38,713 nt of DNA, taken from assembly GCF_021603585.1 (NCBI RefSeq), contig NZ_BQHI01000040.1, positions 1-38,713 of the forward strand, read 5' to 3'. Shown here piece after piece: positions 1-9,390 of the stretch; the stretch's first letter is position 1; each line of letters opens with the position of its first letter. The notes under the pieces were generated by a model that searched no databases, was not told the origin of the DNA, and saw nothing but the letters and a program-made list of their open reading frames with translations. The DNA comes from Pseudomonas sputi (lineage in GTDB: Bacteria > Pseudomonadota > Gammaproteobacteria > Pseudomonadales > Pseudomonadaceae). The translations under genes were made by a program, and so were the position numbers.

Positions 1-3000
1 CACCAGTGATTGCGTTGGTCAGTGGCGCATGACCGGTCAACACGTCGTTCGGCGCGGTGGTGGTGACGGTGCCGCTGGTTTTGCCCACTTCGATGGTGAT
101 CGACTGACCGTTGGCCAGGGTCACGGTCACTGGCGAGCCAGTTACAGGCGCGCCGACGGTGGCGGTGTAAACAACGTTGCCACCTTCGGCCGCTGTCGCG
201 GACGCGGTCAGCTTCACAGTAGTGGTGTCGATGGTGTCGGTGACGCTGGTCACCGCTGGTGTGGTGCTGGTCACCAGGTTTTCGAAGTTACCGCCGGTGG
301 CGTTAGTGATCGTGGCCTGCACGTTGCCGGCGTCTTTGTAGACGTCATCGGCTGGCGCAGGAACGGTTACGGTGCCGGTGGTTTTACCGGCCTCGATGGT
401 GATCACGGCGCCGTTGCTCAAGGTCACGGTTACCGGAGTGCTCGCAGCGTTGGTCAAAGTCGCGGTGTAGGTGATCGAACCACCCTCGGCGACCGAATTG
501 GTAGCGCTGAGGGACAGATTGGTCGTGTCGACGGTGTCGGTCACGGTGGTGCTGACCGGCGTCTTGTCGGCCACCAGATTTTCGTAGTTGCCGCCCGTCA
601 CGTTGGTGATCGCGTTGGTCAACGGCGCATGGCCGTTGAGCGCATCGTTCGGCGCGGTGGTGGTCACGGTGCCGGTGGTTTTACCCACTTCGATGGTGAT
701 GCTCTGGCCATTCGACAGGTTCACGGTCACTGGCGAGCCAGTCACCGGCGCGCCCACAGTCGCGGTGTAGGTGACAGTGCCGCCTTCAGCCGCCGACTCG
801 GTCGCGGTCAGTTTGACCGTGGTGGTGTCGATGGTGTCAGTGACCTGGGTCACGGCAGGAACAGTGCTTGGTACCAGATTCTCGAAGTTGCCACCGGTGG
901 CATTGGTGATCGTGGCCTGCACATTGCCGGCGTCTTTGTAGACGTCATCGGCCGGCGCAGGAACGGTCACGGTGCCGGTGGTTTTGCCCGCTTCGATGGT
1001 GATCACGGCGCCGTTGGACAAGGTCACGGTTACTGGCGAGCCAGCGGCGTTGGTCAGTGTCGCGGTGTAGATGATCGAACCGCCCTCGGCAACCGAATTG
1101 GTGGCGCTGAGGGTCAGGTTGGTGGTGTCGACGGTGTCGGTGACGGTAGTCGAAACCGGGGTTTTATCAGCAACCAGATTTTCGTAGTTACCGCCGCTCA
1201 CGCCGGTGATCGCGTTGGTCAGTGGCGCATGACCGGTCAACACGTCGTTCGGCGCGGTGGTGGTGACAGTGCCAGAGGTCTTGCCGACTTCGATGGTGAT
1301 CGACTGACCATTGGCCAAGGTCACAGTCACAGGCGACCCGGTCACTGGCGCGCCAACAGTCGCGGTGTAAGTGACGGTGCCACCTTCAGCGGCCGTTTCG
1401 GAAGCGGTCAGCTTCACGGTCGTCGTGTCGATGGTGTCGGTGACTTCCGTTACTGCTGGAACAGTGCTCGGAACCAGGTTCTCGAAGTTGCCACCGGTTG
1501 CATCCTTGATGGTCACTTCGACTTTACCGGCGTCCTTGTAGACGTCATCGGCAGGTGCTGGAACGGTCACGGTGCCGGTGGTTTTACCGGCTTCGATGGT
1601 GATGATTGCGCCGTTCGACAGGGTCACGGTCAGCGGGGTGCCGGCAGGGTTGGTCAAGGTCGCGGTATAGGTGATCGAGCCACCTTCGGCCACGGTGCCC
1701 GTCGCGGTCAGCGACAGATTGGTGGTGTCGACGGTGTCGGTCACGGTAGTGCTGACCGGCGTCTTGTCGGCCACCAGACTCTCGTAGTTACCGCCGCTCA
1801 CGCCGGTGATCGCGTTGGTCAGTGGCGCATGACCGTTGAGCGCATCGTTTGGCGCAGTGGTGGTGACGGTGCCGGTGGTCTTGCCCACCTCGATGGTGAT
1901 CGATTGACCGTTGGACAGCGTCACGGTGACGGGCGAACCGGTTACAGGTGCACCCACGGTCGCGGTGTAGGTGACGGTGCCGCCTTCAGCTGCCGCTTCA
2001 GTCGCGGTCAGTTTCACCGTGGTGGTGTCGATGGTGTCGGTGACTTCGGTCACGGCCGGAACCGTGCTTGGCACCAGATTCTCGAAGTTGCCACCGGTGG
2101 CGGTCGAAATGGTCGTTTCGACTTTGCCGGCGTCCTTGTAGACGTCATCCTTCGGTGCATCGACGGTCACGGTGCCGGAGGTTTTGCCGGCCTCGATGGT
2201 GATCACGGCGCCGTTGCTCAACGTTACGGTCACCGGGGTGCCGGCGGCGTTGGTCAGGGTCGCGGTGTAGGTGATCTGGCCACCTTCGTTGACTTCCGGC
2301 GTGGCGCTCAGGGTCAGGTTGGTGGTGTCGACGGTGTCGGTCACGGTGGTGCTGACCGGGGTCTTGTCGGCCACAAGATTTTCGTAGTTACCGCCGCTCA
2401 CACCGGTGATCGCGTTGGTCAACGGCGCATGGCCGTTGAGCGCATCGTTCGGCGCGGTGGTGGTCACTGTGCCGGTGGTTTTACCCACTTCGATGGTGAT
2501 GCTCTGGCCATTCGACAGGTTCACGGTCACTGGCGAGCCAGTCACCGGCGCGCCCACAGTCGCGGTGTAGGTGACAGTGCCGCCTTCAGCCGCCGAATCG
2601 GTCGCGGTGAGTTTGACCGTGGTGGTGTCGATGGTGTCGGTGACGTTGGTCACGGCTGGAACGGTGCTCGGCACCAGGTTCTCAAAGCCACCGCCAGTGG
2701 CGGTCGAAATGGTTACCTCGACTTTGCCCGCATCTTTGTAAACGTCGTCCTTCGGCGCATCGACGGTCACGGTGCCGGTGGTTTTGCCGGCCTCGATGGT
2801 GATGACAGCGCCGTTCGACAGGGTCACGGTCACCGGCGTACCCGCCGGGTTGGTCAGGGTCGCGGTGTAAGTGATCGAACCGCCCTCGGCCACCGAATCG
2901 GTGGCCGTCAGGTTCAGGTTGGTCGTGTCGACGGTGTCCGAAACCGAGGTATTTGCCGGTTTGCTGTCGACCGCCAGATTTTCGTAGTTGCCACCGGTGG

Positions 3001-6000
3001 CTTTGTCGATGGTCACGCTCAGCGAGCTGCCGCCCGCCAGCGGGCTGTTCGGTGCGACGAAGTTCACGGTGCCGGTGGTCTCGCCGACGGCGATGGTGAT
3101 GGTCTGGCCGTTGGACAGGGTCACGACGACCGGCGAACCGGTCACTGGCGCCGTCACAGTCGCGGTGTAGACCACGGTTTCGCCTTCGGCGACGTTGGCG
3201 GTGGCGGTCAGCGAGACGGTGGACGTGTCGATGGTGTCATTGACGGTGGTGACCGCCGGAGCGGTGCTGGTGACCAGGTTTTCGAAGTTACCACCGGTGG
3301 TGTTCGAAATGGTCGTCTCGACTTTGCCGGCGTCCTTGTAGACGTCGTCCTTCGGTGCATCGACGGTCACGGTGCCGGAGGTTTTGCCGGCCTCGATGGT
3401 GATCACGGCGCCGTTGCTCAACGTTACGGTCACCGGGGTGCCGGCGGCGTTGGTCAGGGTCGCGGTGTAGGTGATCTGGCCACCTTCGTTGACGTCCGGC
3501 GTGGCGCTCAGGGTCAGGTTGGTGGTGTCGACGGTGTCGGTCACGGTGGTGCTGACCGGCGTTTTGTCGGCTACGAGGTTTTCGTAGTTGCCGCCAGACA
3601 CGCCCGTGATCGAGTTGGTCAGCGGGGTGTGACCGTTCAACGCGTCGTTCGGCGCAGTAGTAGTGATAGTGCCGGTAGTTATGCCGACCTCGATGGTGAT
3701 CGACTGACCGTTGGCCAGGGTCACGGTCACAGGCGAGCCGGTGACTGGCGCGCCAACGGTGGCGGTGTAAGTGACGGTGCCGCCTTCAGCGGCTGACTCG
3801 GTCGCGGTCAGTTTGACCGTGGTGGTGTCGATTGTGTCAGTCACTTCGGTAACGGCCGGAACAGTGCTCGGCACCAGGTTTTCGAAGTTGCCACCGGTTG
3901 CATCCTTGATGGTGACTTCGACTTTGCCGGCGTCTTTGTAAACGTCATCGGCAGGCGCCGGAACGGTCACGGTGCCGGTAGTTTTGCCAGCTTCGATGGT
4001 GATGACGGAGCCGTTGCTCAACGTCACGGTCACCGGGGTGCCAGCCGGGTTGGTCAGGGTCGCGGTGTAGGTGATCGAGCCACCTTCGGCCACGGTGCCG
4101 GTCGCAGTCAGCGTCAGGTCGGTGGTGTCGACGGTGTCGGTCACTTCGGTGACGGCCGGAACAGTGCTTGGCACCAGATTCTCGAAGTTGCCACCGGTTG
4201 CATCCTTGATGGTCACTTCGACTTTGCCGGCGTCTTTGTAAACGTCATCGGCAGGTGCCGGAACGGTCACGGTGCCAGTGGTTTTGCCGGCTTCGATGGT
4301 GATGACGGAGCCATTGCTCAGGGTCACGGTCACTGGCGTGCCAGCCGGATGGGTCAGGGTGGCGGTGTAAACGATGGAGCCGCCTTCGGCCACGGAACCT
4401 GTCGCGTTGAGGGTCAGGTTGGTGGTGTCGACGGTGTCGGTGACAGTGGTGCTGACCGGGGTTTTGTCGGCCACGAGGTTTTCGTAGTTGCCGCCGCTCA
4501 CACCGGTGATCGAGTTGGTCAGCGGTGCATGGCCGGCCAGTACGTCATTCGGTGCGGTGGTGGTGACGGTGCCGCTGGTTTTGCCGACTTCGATGGTGAT
4601 CGACTGACCATTGGCCAGGGTCACAACCACAGGCGAGCCGGTTACCGGGGCGCCCACCGTCGCGGTGTAAGTAACGGTCCCGCCTTCAGCAGCCGATTCG
4701 GTCGCGGCCAGTTTGACGGTCGAAGTGTCGATGGTGTCGGTGACCTGGGTCACGGCCGGCACAGTGCTTGGCACCAGGTTTTCGAAGTTGCCGCCGGTTG
4801 CGCCGGTAATGGTCGCTTCGACTTTGCCGGCATCCTTGTAGACGTCATCGGCCGGGGCCGGAACGGTCACGGTGCCGGTGGTCTTGCCGGCTTCGATGGT
4901 GATGACTGCACCGTTCGACAGGGTCACGGTGACCGGAGTGCCGGCCGGATTGGTCAGGGTCGCGGTGTAGATGATCGAGCCGCCCTCGGCCACGGCATCG
5001 GTAGCGCTCAGGGTCAGGTTGGTGGTGTCGACTGTGTCGGTGACGGTGGTCGAAACCGGAGTCTTGTCGGCGACCAGATTTTCGTAGTTGCCGCCGCTCA
5101 CGCCGGTGATCGCGTTGGTCAGCGGTGCGTTGCCGGCCAATGCGTCATTCGGTGCGGTGGTGGTCACCGTGCCGGTGGTCTTGCCCACTTCAATCGTGAT
5201 GCTCTGGCCGTTAGCCAGGGTCACGGTGACCGGCGAGCCAGTCACTGGTGCGCCGACGGTGGCGGTGTAAGTAACGGTGCCACCTTCGGCCGCCGACTCG
5301 GTCGCGGTCAGTTTGACCGTGGTGGTGTCGACGGTATCGGTCACGTCGGTGACAGCGGGAACAGTGCTTGGCACCAGATTCTCGAAGTTGCCGCCGGTGG
5401 CGTCCTTGATGGTCACTTCGACTTTGCCGGCGTCTTTATAGACGTCATCGGCAGGCGCCGGAACGGTCACGGTGCCCGTGGTTTTACCGGCCTCGATGGT
5501 GATGACCGAGCCATTGCTCAAGGTCACAGTCACTGGGGTGCCGGCCGGATTGGTCAGGGACGCGGTGTAGGTGATCGAGCCACCTTCGGCCACGGTGCCG
5601 GTCGCAGTCAGCGTCAGGTCGGTGGTGTCGACGGTGTCGGTCACGGTGGTGCTGACCGGGGTTTTGTCAGCCACGAGGTTTTCGTAGTTGCCGCCGCTCA
5701 CGCCGGTGATCGCGTTGGTCAGCGGGACGTTGCCGGCCAATGCGTCGTTCGGTGCGGTGGTGGTCACCGTGCCGGTGGTTTTGCCGACTTCGATGGTGAT
5801 CGATTGACCGTTGGCCAGCGCCACGGTGACCGGCGAGCCAGTCACTGGTGCGCCGACGGTGGCGGTATAAGTGACGGTGCCGCCTTCAGCTGCCGATTCG
5901 GTCGCGGTGAGTTTCACCGTGGTGGTGTCGACGGTATCGGTCACTTCGGTCACGGCCGGAACAGTGCTTGGCACCAGGTTCTCGAAGTTGCCGCCGGTGG

Positions 6001-7140
6001 CGTCCTTGATGGTGACTTCGACTTTTCCGGCGTCTTTGTAAACGTCATCGGCAGGCGCCGGGACGGTCACGGTGCCGGTGGTTTTGCCGGCTTCGATGGT
6101 GATGACGGAGCCATTGCTCAACGTCACGGTCACTGGCGTACCGGCCGGATTGGTCAGGGTCGCGGTGTAAACGATCGAACCGCCTTCGGCCACGGAACCG
6201 GTGGCGCTCAGCGACAGGTTGGTGGTGTCGATGGAGTCGGTGACGGTGGTGGTCGCTGGTGTCGTGTTCGGCACCAGATTCTCGAAGTTGCCGCCGGTGG
6301 CGCCGGTAATCGTGGTGCTGACGGTGCCGCCGTTGTTGTAAACGTCATTCGGTGCGGTCGGCACGTTGACGCTGCCGGTGGTTTGGCCGGCGCCGATGGT
6401 GATGGTCGAACCGTTCGACAGGGTGACGGTCACCGGCGTCTGGGCCGGGTTGGTCAGGGTTGCGGTGTAGGTAATCTGGCCACCTTCGACCACAGTGCCG
6501 GTGGCGGTAAGGGTCAGGTTGGTGGTGTCAACCGAATCGACAATGTTGGTCACGGCCGGCGTCGGGTTCGGCACCAGGTTTTCGAAGTTGCCGCCGGTGG
6601 CACCGGTGATGGTGGTGGTGACGGTGCTGCCGTTGTTGTAGACGTCATTCGGTGCGGTCGGCACGTTGACGGTGCCGGTGGTCTGGCCGGCGCCAATGGT
6701 GATGGTCGAACCGTTGGACAGGGTCACGGTCACCGGCGTCTGTGCCGGGTTGGTCAGCGTGGCGGTGTAGGTGATCTGACCGCCTTCGGTGACGCTGTTG
6801 CCCGCCGTCAGGGTGACGGTGGTGGTGTCGATGGTGTCGGTGACCTGGGTCGTGGCCGGGGTGGTCGGCGGGGTCACGGTGATGCCGTTGCCGCCGGTGG
6901 TGCCGGTGACCGTCACGTCGATCTGGGTCGGGTCGTTATAAACAGTGTCGTTGGGTGCCAGTGGCACGTTGACGGTGCCGGTGGTGGAACCGGCCGGAAT
7001 CACGATCACCGCGCCGTTGGACAGGGTGATGGTCAGGTCGGTCAGCGGCGCTTGGGTCAGGGTCGCGGTGTACACCAGCACGCCGCCGGCTTCAGTGATG
7101 CTCGGCGTGGCGCTGAGGCTCAGGGTCGATTCGCGCAGGG
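1..7140 (-). repeat. Tandem 300-bp repeat array coding for adhesin Ig-like repeats
   Basis: About 24 in-frame units of 300 bp (the first is about 303 bp). Two main types alternate as a 600-bp dimer. Type B has TIEAGKTTGTVTVPAPADDVYKDAGKVE..., ending GGNFENLVPGTVPAVTEV. Type A has SITIEVGKTTGTVTTTAPND..., ending GGNYENLVADKTPVSTTV. The three units nearest the N-terminus (about 6240-7140) are divergent. Alternation breaks at 3841-4440, where two type B units lie side by side, and at about 2940-3240, where a third variant (ATGGNYENLAVDSKPANTSV) takes the place of type A. Some non-adjacent units are almost identical in DNA. Confidence 0.95.
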
Positions 7141-7645
7141 CGTTGGCGGTGGTATCGGTGGTCTGGCCACCGGTGATGTTCTGCGCGGCCTGGCCGGCAG
7201 CGTTGATGCCCGCGGTCGGGAAGCCGATGGTCGGGTCGACACGGCCTGCAGTCGCATCGAGCATCACGAAGCTGTGACCGCCACCGGCGGCGCCGCCAGT
7301 CCCTGCGGCGCTCGGGCCGGCAGCGGTGGCTTCAAGGGCGGTGGTCGGGTCGACGCCAGCGGCGATGGCTTGTTGCAGTTCTTCTACCGACGGCGCGGCT
7401 TGCGCGGTGGCTTCGGCCAGGTCGGTGCTGGAATCCGGGGTATCGGCGCTCCACTGAGTGTCGCGGCCCAGATCGATCGTGCGGCCATCGGCCAGTTCCA
7501 GGGACACGGCGCCGGAAACGCCGGTATCGACCTGATCGCCGGCAAACAGCCGGTCGCCTTCAACGAGTACGCGACGGACGCCCTCTGGGGACACCACGAA
7601 AACCTGACCGACAATGCTTTTGACGATGGCAACAACACTGCTCAT
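1..7645 (-). CDS. lapA: LapA-like giant biofilm adhesin, N-terminal part (runs off the window start)
   Basis: Large cell-surface adhesin that holds cells to surfaces and to each other in biofilms; exported by the type I system encoded next door. The ATG at 7643-7645 (complement) follows a GGAGAG ribosome site. Residues 1-80 (MSSVVAIVKSIVGQVFVVSP...) match the LapA retention module, which keeps the protein in the outer membrane. T107-A108-A109-G110 is the di-alanine site cut by LapG in P. fluorescens LapA. A Gly/Ala-rich linker runs to about residue 165, followed by about 24 Ig-like repeats of about 100 residues rich in Thr, Val and Gly (NGSVITIEAGKTTGTV, ATGGNFENLV). The frame read back at the window edge (APLTNAITG) agrees with this start and the 300-bp period holds, so no frameshift is apparent. 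The C-terminal repeats, RTX region and secretion signal lie outside. lapD and lapG are not in view. Symbol rests on the N-terminal sequence and the lapEBC neighbours. Confidence 0.96.
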   Translation of the reverse strand, partial: MSSVVAIVKSIVGQVFVVSPEGVRRVLVEGDRLFAGDQVDTGVSGAVSLELADGRTIDLGRDTQWSADTPDSSTDLAEATAQAAPSVEELQQAIAAGVDPTTALEATAAGPSAAGTGGAAGGGHSFVMLDATAGRVDPTIGFPTAGINAAGQAAQNITGGQTTDTTANALRESTLSLSATPSITEAGGVLVYTATLTQAPLTDLTITLSNGAVIVIPAGSTTGTVNVPLAPNDTVYNDPTQIDVTVTGTTGGNGITVTPPTTPATTQVTDTIDTTTVTLTAGNSVTEGGQITYTATLTNPAQTPVTVTLSNGSTITIGAGQTTGTVNVPTAPNDVYNNGSTVTTTITGATGGNFENLVPNPTPAVTNIVDSVDTTNLTLTATGTVVEGGQITYTATLTNPAQTPVTVTLSNGSTITIGAGQTTGSVNVPTAPNDVYNNGGTVSTTITGATGGNFENLVPNTTPATTTVTDSIDTTNLSLSATGSVAEGGSIVYTATLTNPAGTPVTVTLSNGSVITIEAGKTTGTVTVPAPADDVYKDAGKVEVTIKDATGGNFENLVPSTVPAVTEVTDTVDTTTVKLTATESAAEGGTVTYTATVGAPVTGSPVTVALANGQSITIEVGKTTGTVTTTAPNDALAGNVPLTNAITGVSGGNYENLVADKTPVSTTVTDTVDTTDLTLTATGTVAEGGSITYTASLTNPAGTPVTVTLSNGSVITIEAGKTTGTVTVPAPADDVYKDAGKVEVTIKDATGGNFENLVPSTVPAVTDVTDTVDTTTVKLTATESAAEGGTVTYTATVGAPVTGSPVTVTLANGQSITIEVGKTTGTVTTTAPNDALAGNAPLTNAITGVSGGNYENLVADKTPVSTTVTDTVDTTNLTLSATDAVAEGGSIIYTATLTNPAGTPVTVTLSNGAVITIEAGKTTGTVTVPAPADDVYKDAGKVEATITGATGGNFENLVPSTVPAVTQVTDTIDTSTVKLAATESAAEGGTVTYTATVGAPVTGSPVVVTLANGQSITIEVGKTSGTVTTTAPNDVLAGHAPLTNSITGVSGGNYENLVADKTPVSTTVTDTVDTTNLTLNATGSVAEGGSIVYTATLTHPAGTPVTVTLSNGSVITIEAGKTTGTVTVPAPADDVYKDAGKVEVTIKDATGGNFENLVPSTVPAVTEVTDTVDTTDLTLTATGTVAEGGSITYTATLTNPAGTPVTVTLSNGSVITIEAGKTTGTVTVPAPADDVYKDAGKVEVTIKDATGGNFENLVPSTVPAVTEVTDTIDTTTVKLTATESAAEGGTVTYTATVGAPVTGSPVTVTLANGQSITIEVGITTGTITTTAPNDALNGHTPLTNSITGVSGGNYENLVADKTPVSTTVTDTVDTTNLTLSATPDVNEGGQITYTATLTNAAGTPVTVTLSNGAVITIEAGKTSGTVTVDAPKDDVYKDAGKVETTISNTTGGNFENLVTSTAPAVTTVNDTIDTSTVSLTATANVAEGETVVYTATVTAPVTGSPVVVTLSNGQTITIAVGETTGTVNFVAPNSPLAGGSSLSVTIDKATGGNYENLAVDSKPANTSVSDTVDTTNLNLTATDSVAEGGSITYTATLTNPAGTPVTVTLSNGAVITIEAGKTTGTVTVDAPKDDVYKDAGKVEVTISTATGGGFENLVPSTVPAVTNVTDTIDTTTVKLTATDSAAEGGTVTYTATVGAPVTGSPVTVNLSNGQSITIEVGKTTGTVTTTAPNDALNGHAPLTNAITGVSGGNYENLVADKTPVSTTVTDTVDTTNLTLSATPEVNEGGQITYTATLTNAAGTPVTVTLSNGAVITIEAGKTSGTVTVDAPKDDVYKDAGKVETTISTATGGNFENLVPSTVPAVTEVTDTIDTTTVKLTATEAAAEGGTVTYTATVGAPVTGSPVTVTLSNGQSITIEVGKTTGTVTTTAPNDALNGHAPLTNAITGVSGGNYESLVADKTPVSTTVTDTVDTTNLSLTATGTVAEGGSITYTATLTNPAGTPLTVTLSNGAIITIEAGKTTGTVTVPAPADDVYKDAGKVEVTIKDATGGNFENLVPSTVPAVTEVTDTIDTTTVKLTASETAAEGGTVTYTATVGAPVTGSPVTVTLANGQSITIEVGKTSGTVTTTAPNDVLTGHAPLTNAITGVSGGNYENLVADKTPVSTTVTDTVDTTNLTLSATNSVAEGGSIIYTATLTNAAGSPVTVTLSNGAVITIEAGKTTGTVTVPAPADDVYKDAGNVQATITNATGGNFENLVPSTVPAVTQVTDTIDTTTVKLTATESAAEGGTVTYTATVGAPVTGSPVTVNLSNGQSITIEVGKTTGTVTTTAPNDALNGHAPLTNAITNVTGGNYENLVADKTPVSTTVTDTVDTTNLSLSATNSVAEGGSITYTATLTNAASTPVTVTLSNGAVITIEAGKTTGTVTVPAPADDVYKDAGNVQATITNATGGNFENLVTSTTPAVTSVTDTIDTTTVKLTASATAAEGGNVVYTATVGAPVTGSPVTVTLANGQSITIEVGKTSGTVTTTAPNDVLTGHAPLTNAITG

Positions 7646-8003
7646 TGAAGACTCTCCGGGTGTCACGTTCAGTTGACTTCCATAGACCTGATGGCTGTCT
7701 GCGCCGATTCAGTCTGGACGTACTTTAAAAAAAGGTGAAACAAGCTTGACGCTACTATTCGTCAATATTTTGGCTAGATTCTTTCGCTATTAACTTTATG
7801 CCAAACTATTGACCTTCTGGGTGCCATCCTAAACAATCGTCCCAGTAATGTCACATTGATATTTATGCGGCGACCTGCCCTTCAGCGTGTGATCCAGTTC
7901 CGGTTTTAAACTTTCCGACATACGGTCATTCCGGTTGCCATCTTCCGACGCAGCTCAACAATTTGCTGTGATTCAAGACAAGAAGTTCTGGGAAATCTTT
8001 ACC
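7646..8003. promoter_or_regulatory. Divergent lapA / lapEBC intergenic region
   Basis: 358 bp without a convincing gene; an open frame upstream of lapE in phase with it (7935-8003) looks like leader, not coding. The centre (7720-7830) is markedly AT-rich compared with both flanks, as expected for promoters. It contains the facing FleQ-like sites described separately and an inverted repeat TTGACG/CGTCAA with an 8-bp spacer at 7746-7765. The lapA ribosome site lies at 7652-7657 (complement). I could not place a single convincing -35/-10 pair for either gene by eye. Confidence 0.7.
7761..7813. promoter_or_regulatory. Pair of facing FleQ-like boxes
   Basis: GTCAATATTTTGGC at 7761-7774 and, on the other strand, GTCAATAGTTTGGC at 7800-7813 match each other in 13 of 14 positions and face each other across 25 bp. 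Each agrees with the published FleQ consensus GTCAATAAATTGAC, as I remember it, in 11 of 14 positions. FleQ is the c-di-GMP-responsive regulator known to act on lapA in P. putida. Binding here is inferred from sequence only. Confidence 0.6.
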
Positions 8004-9356
8004 ATGCGTTCGCATCTGCTCAAGGCTCTACCCTTCGCTCTCGCCGCCTCTTTCGTACAAGCACAATCCTTACCAGAAGCCATGCAGCAGGCGCTGGATG
8101 TCCATCCGGAAATCCAGGCAGGGGTCAACAGTCGGCTGGCCGCTGATTATCAGTTAAAGGCTGCAAAAGGTGGATACCTGCCCAAGGTCGATCTGCTGGG
8201 CGGTTATGGCCGTGAAGGCACCGACAGCGTGACCACCCGCGCCAATGGTGGCGGCAATCACTGGGAAACCCTGAATCGCAGCGAGTCAAGTTTGCGTCTG
8301 TCGCAAATGGTTTTTGACGGTTTTGCGACGTCCAGCGAAGTCGGGCGTCAACAAGCCACCGTCAACTCACGCGCCTATTCCTTGCTCGGCACTTCCGAGC
8401 GCACTGCGCTGACTGTGGCCCAGGTTTACCTGGACGTGCTGACCCGTCGCGAATTCGTGCGTCTGGCCGAAGAAAACCTCAAGAGCCACCAGCGTATCTA
8501 CGACCAGATCCAGCTGCGCACGCAGCGCGGCGTCGGCAGCGGTGCCGACCTCGATCAGGCCGAAGCGCGGATGGCCCAGGCCCGCAACAACCTGATCACC
8601 GAGCAGACCAACCTCGCCGACTCGGAAACCAACTTCCTCAGCGCCGTCGGCCAGATGCCCGATCAACTGGAGCGTCCGGCGCCGTTCATGGCGATGATGC
8701 CGGCCAACCTGAATGAAGCCCGCCAGCAGATGCTGGAAAACAGCCCGATCCTGCGCTCGGCCGAGTCCGACATCGCTGCTGCCGAAAAGCAGTACGAGAC
8801 CGCCAAGTCGACCTTCTACCCGCGCTTCGACGCCGAGCTGGGCCGCACTGCCGACAACGACCTCGACGGCCAGAACGGGCACAACAACGAATGGCAGGCC
8901 ATGTTGCGCATGCGCTTCAACCTGTATTCGGGCGGCAGCAACAAGGCGGATCTGGAATCCAAGTCCTACCTGTCGAACCAGGCGCTGGACATCCGCAACA
9001 ACGCCCTGCGTCAGTTGAATGAAGAACTGGGCCTGGCCTGGAACGCCCTGAACAACGCCAACGCCCAGGTGCCGATCGCTCAGCAGTACGTTGATCACAG
9101 CACTTCGGTGCGCACTGCTTACCAGCGCCAGTTCAGCCTCGGCGAACGCACCCTGCTGGATTTGCTCGACAGTGAAAACGAGTTGTTCACCGCCTCGCGG
9201 CGTCTGGCTGAAATCAAAAACATTCAGTTATTTACTCAGTACCGAATCAAGGCGACCATGGGCGAATTGCTCAAGAGCCAGGGAGTGGTCGCACCCTTGG
9301 CATCCGTTGTGCAGAACGACGTGAAGCCCAAGGTCCAGCTGCCTGGGATGAATTGA
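8004..9356 (+). CDS. lapE: LapE, TolC-family outer-membrane channel of the LapA type I secretion system
   Basis: Outer-membrane factor through which the adhesin leaves the cell. The 450-residue product starts MRSHLLKALPFALAASFVQAQS, a typical Sec signal peptide cut near Ala-20. The upstream in-frame start at 7935 would bury this signal, so the ATG at 8004 is preferred. The rest has the twofold alpha-helical TolC layout, with coiled-coil stretches (e.g. SLPEAMQQALDVHPEIQAG and the related later EARQQMLENSPILRSAESD). Length fits the family. It is divergent from lapA and 34 bp upstream of lapB, the same order as lapEBC in P. fluorescens. Some species keep lapE elsewhere, so linkage supports a dedicated role. 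Confidence 0.93.
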   Translation: MRSHLLKALPFALAASFVQAQSLPEAMQQALDVHPEIQAGVNSRLAADYQLKAAKGGYLPKVDLLGGYGREGTDSVTTRANGGGNHWETLNRSESSLRLSQMVFDGFATSSEVGRQQATVNSRAYSLLGTSERTALTVAQVYLDVLTRREFVRLAEENLKSHQRIYDQIQLRTQRGVGSGADLDQAEARMAQARNNLITEQTNLADSETNFLSAVGQMPDQLERPAPFMAMMPANLNEARQQMLENSPILRSAESDIAAAEKQYETAKSTFYPRFDAELGRTADNDLDGQNGHNNEWQAMLRMRFNLYSGGSNKADLESKSYLSNQALDIRNNALRQLNEELGLAWNALNNANAQVPIAQQYVDHSTSVRTAYQRQFSLGERTLLDLLDSENELFTASRRLAEIKNIQLFTQYRIKATMGELLKSQGVVAPLASVVQNDVKPKVQLPGMN

Positions 9357-9390
9357 GTTGTCCCTTTTCAACTGCTAAAGAGTGTCGAGC

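Noticed and set aside
29-3796. Very long plus-strand open frame (1255 codons), Gly/His/Arg-rich
   Set aside because: It is the antisense of the adhesin repeat array. The 300-bp period and strong codon bias keep the opposite strand open; the product has no sensible composition and the minus frame gives clear LapA sequence.
1-7140. CRISPR-like regular repeats
   Set aside because: The period is 300 bp, the repeats are coding and there are no short direct repeats with unique spacers.
4349-7648. Second long plus-strand open frame (1099 codons)
   Set aside because: Same reason: antisense of lapA, ending in the complement of its start region.
7935-8003. N-terminal extension of lapE
   Set aside because: It would place 23 residues ahead of a good signal peptide; the ATG at 8004 gives a normal TolC-family start.
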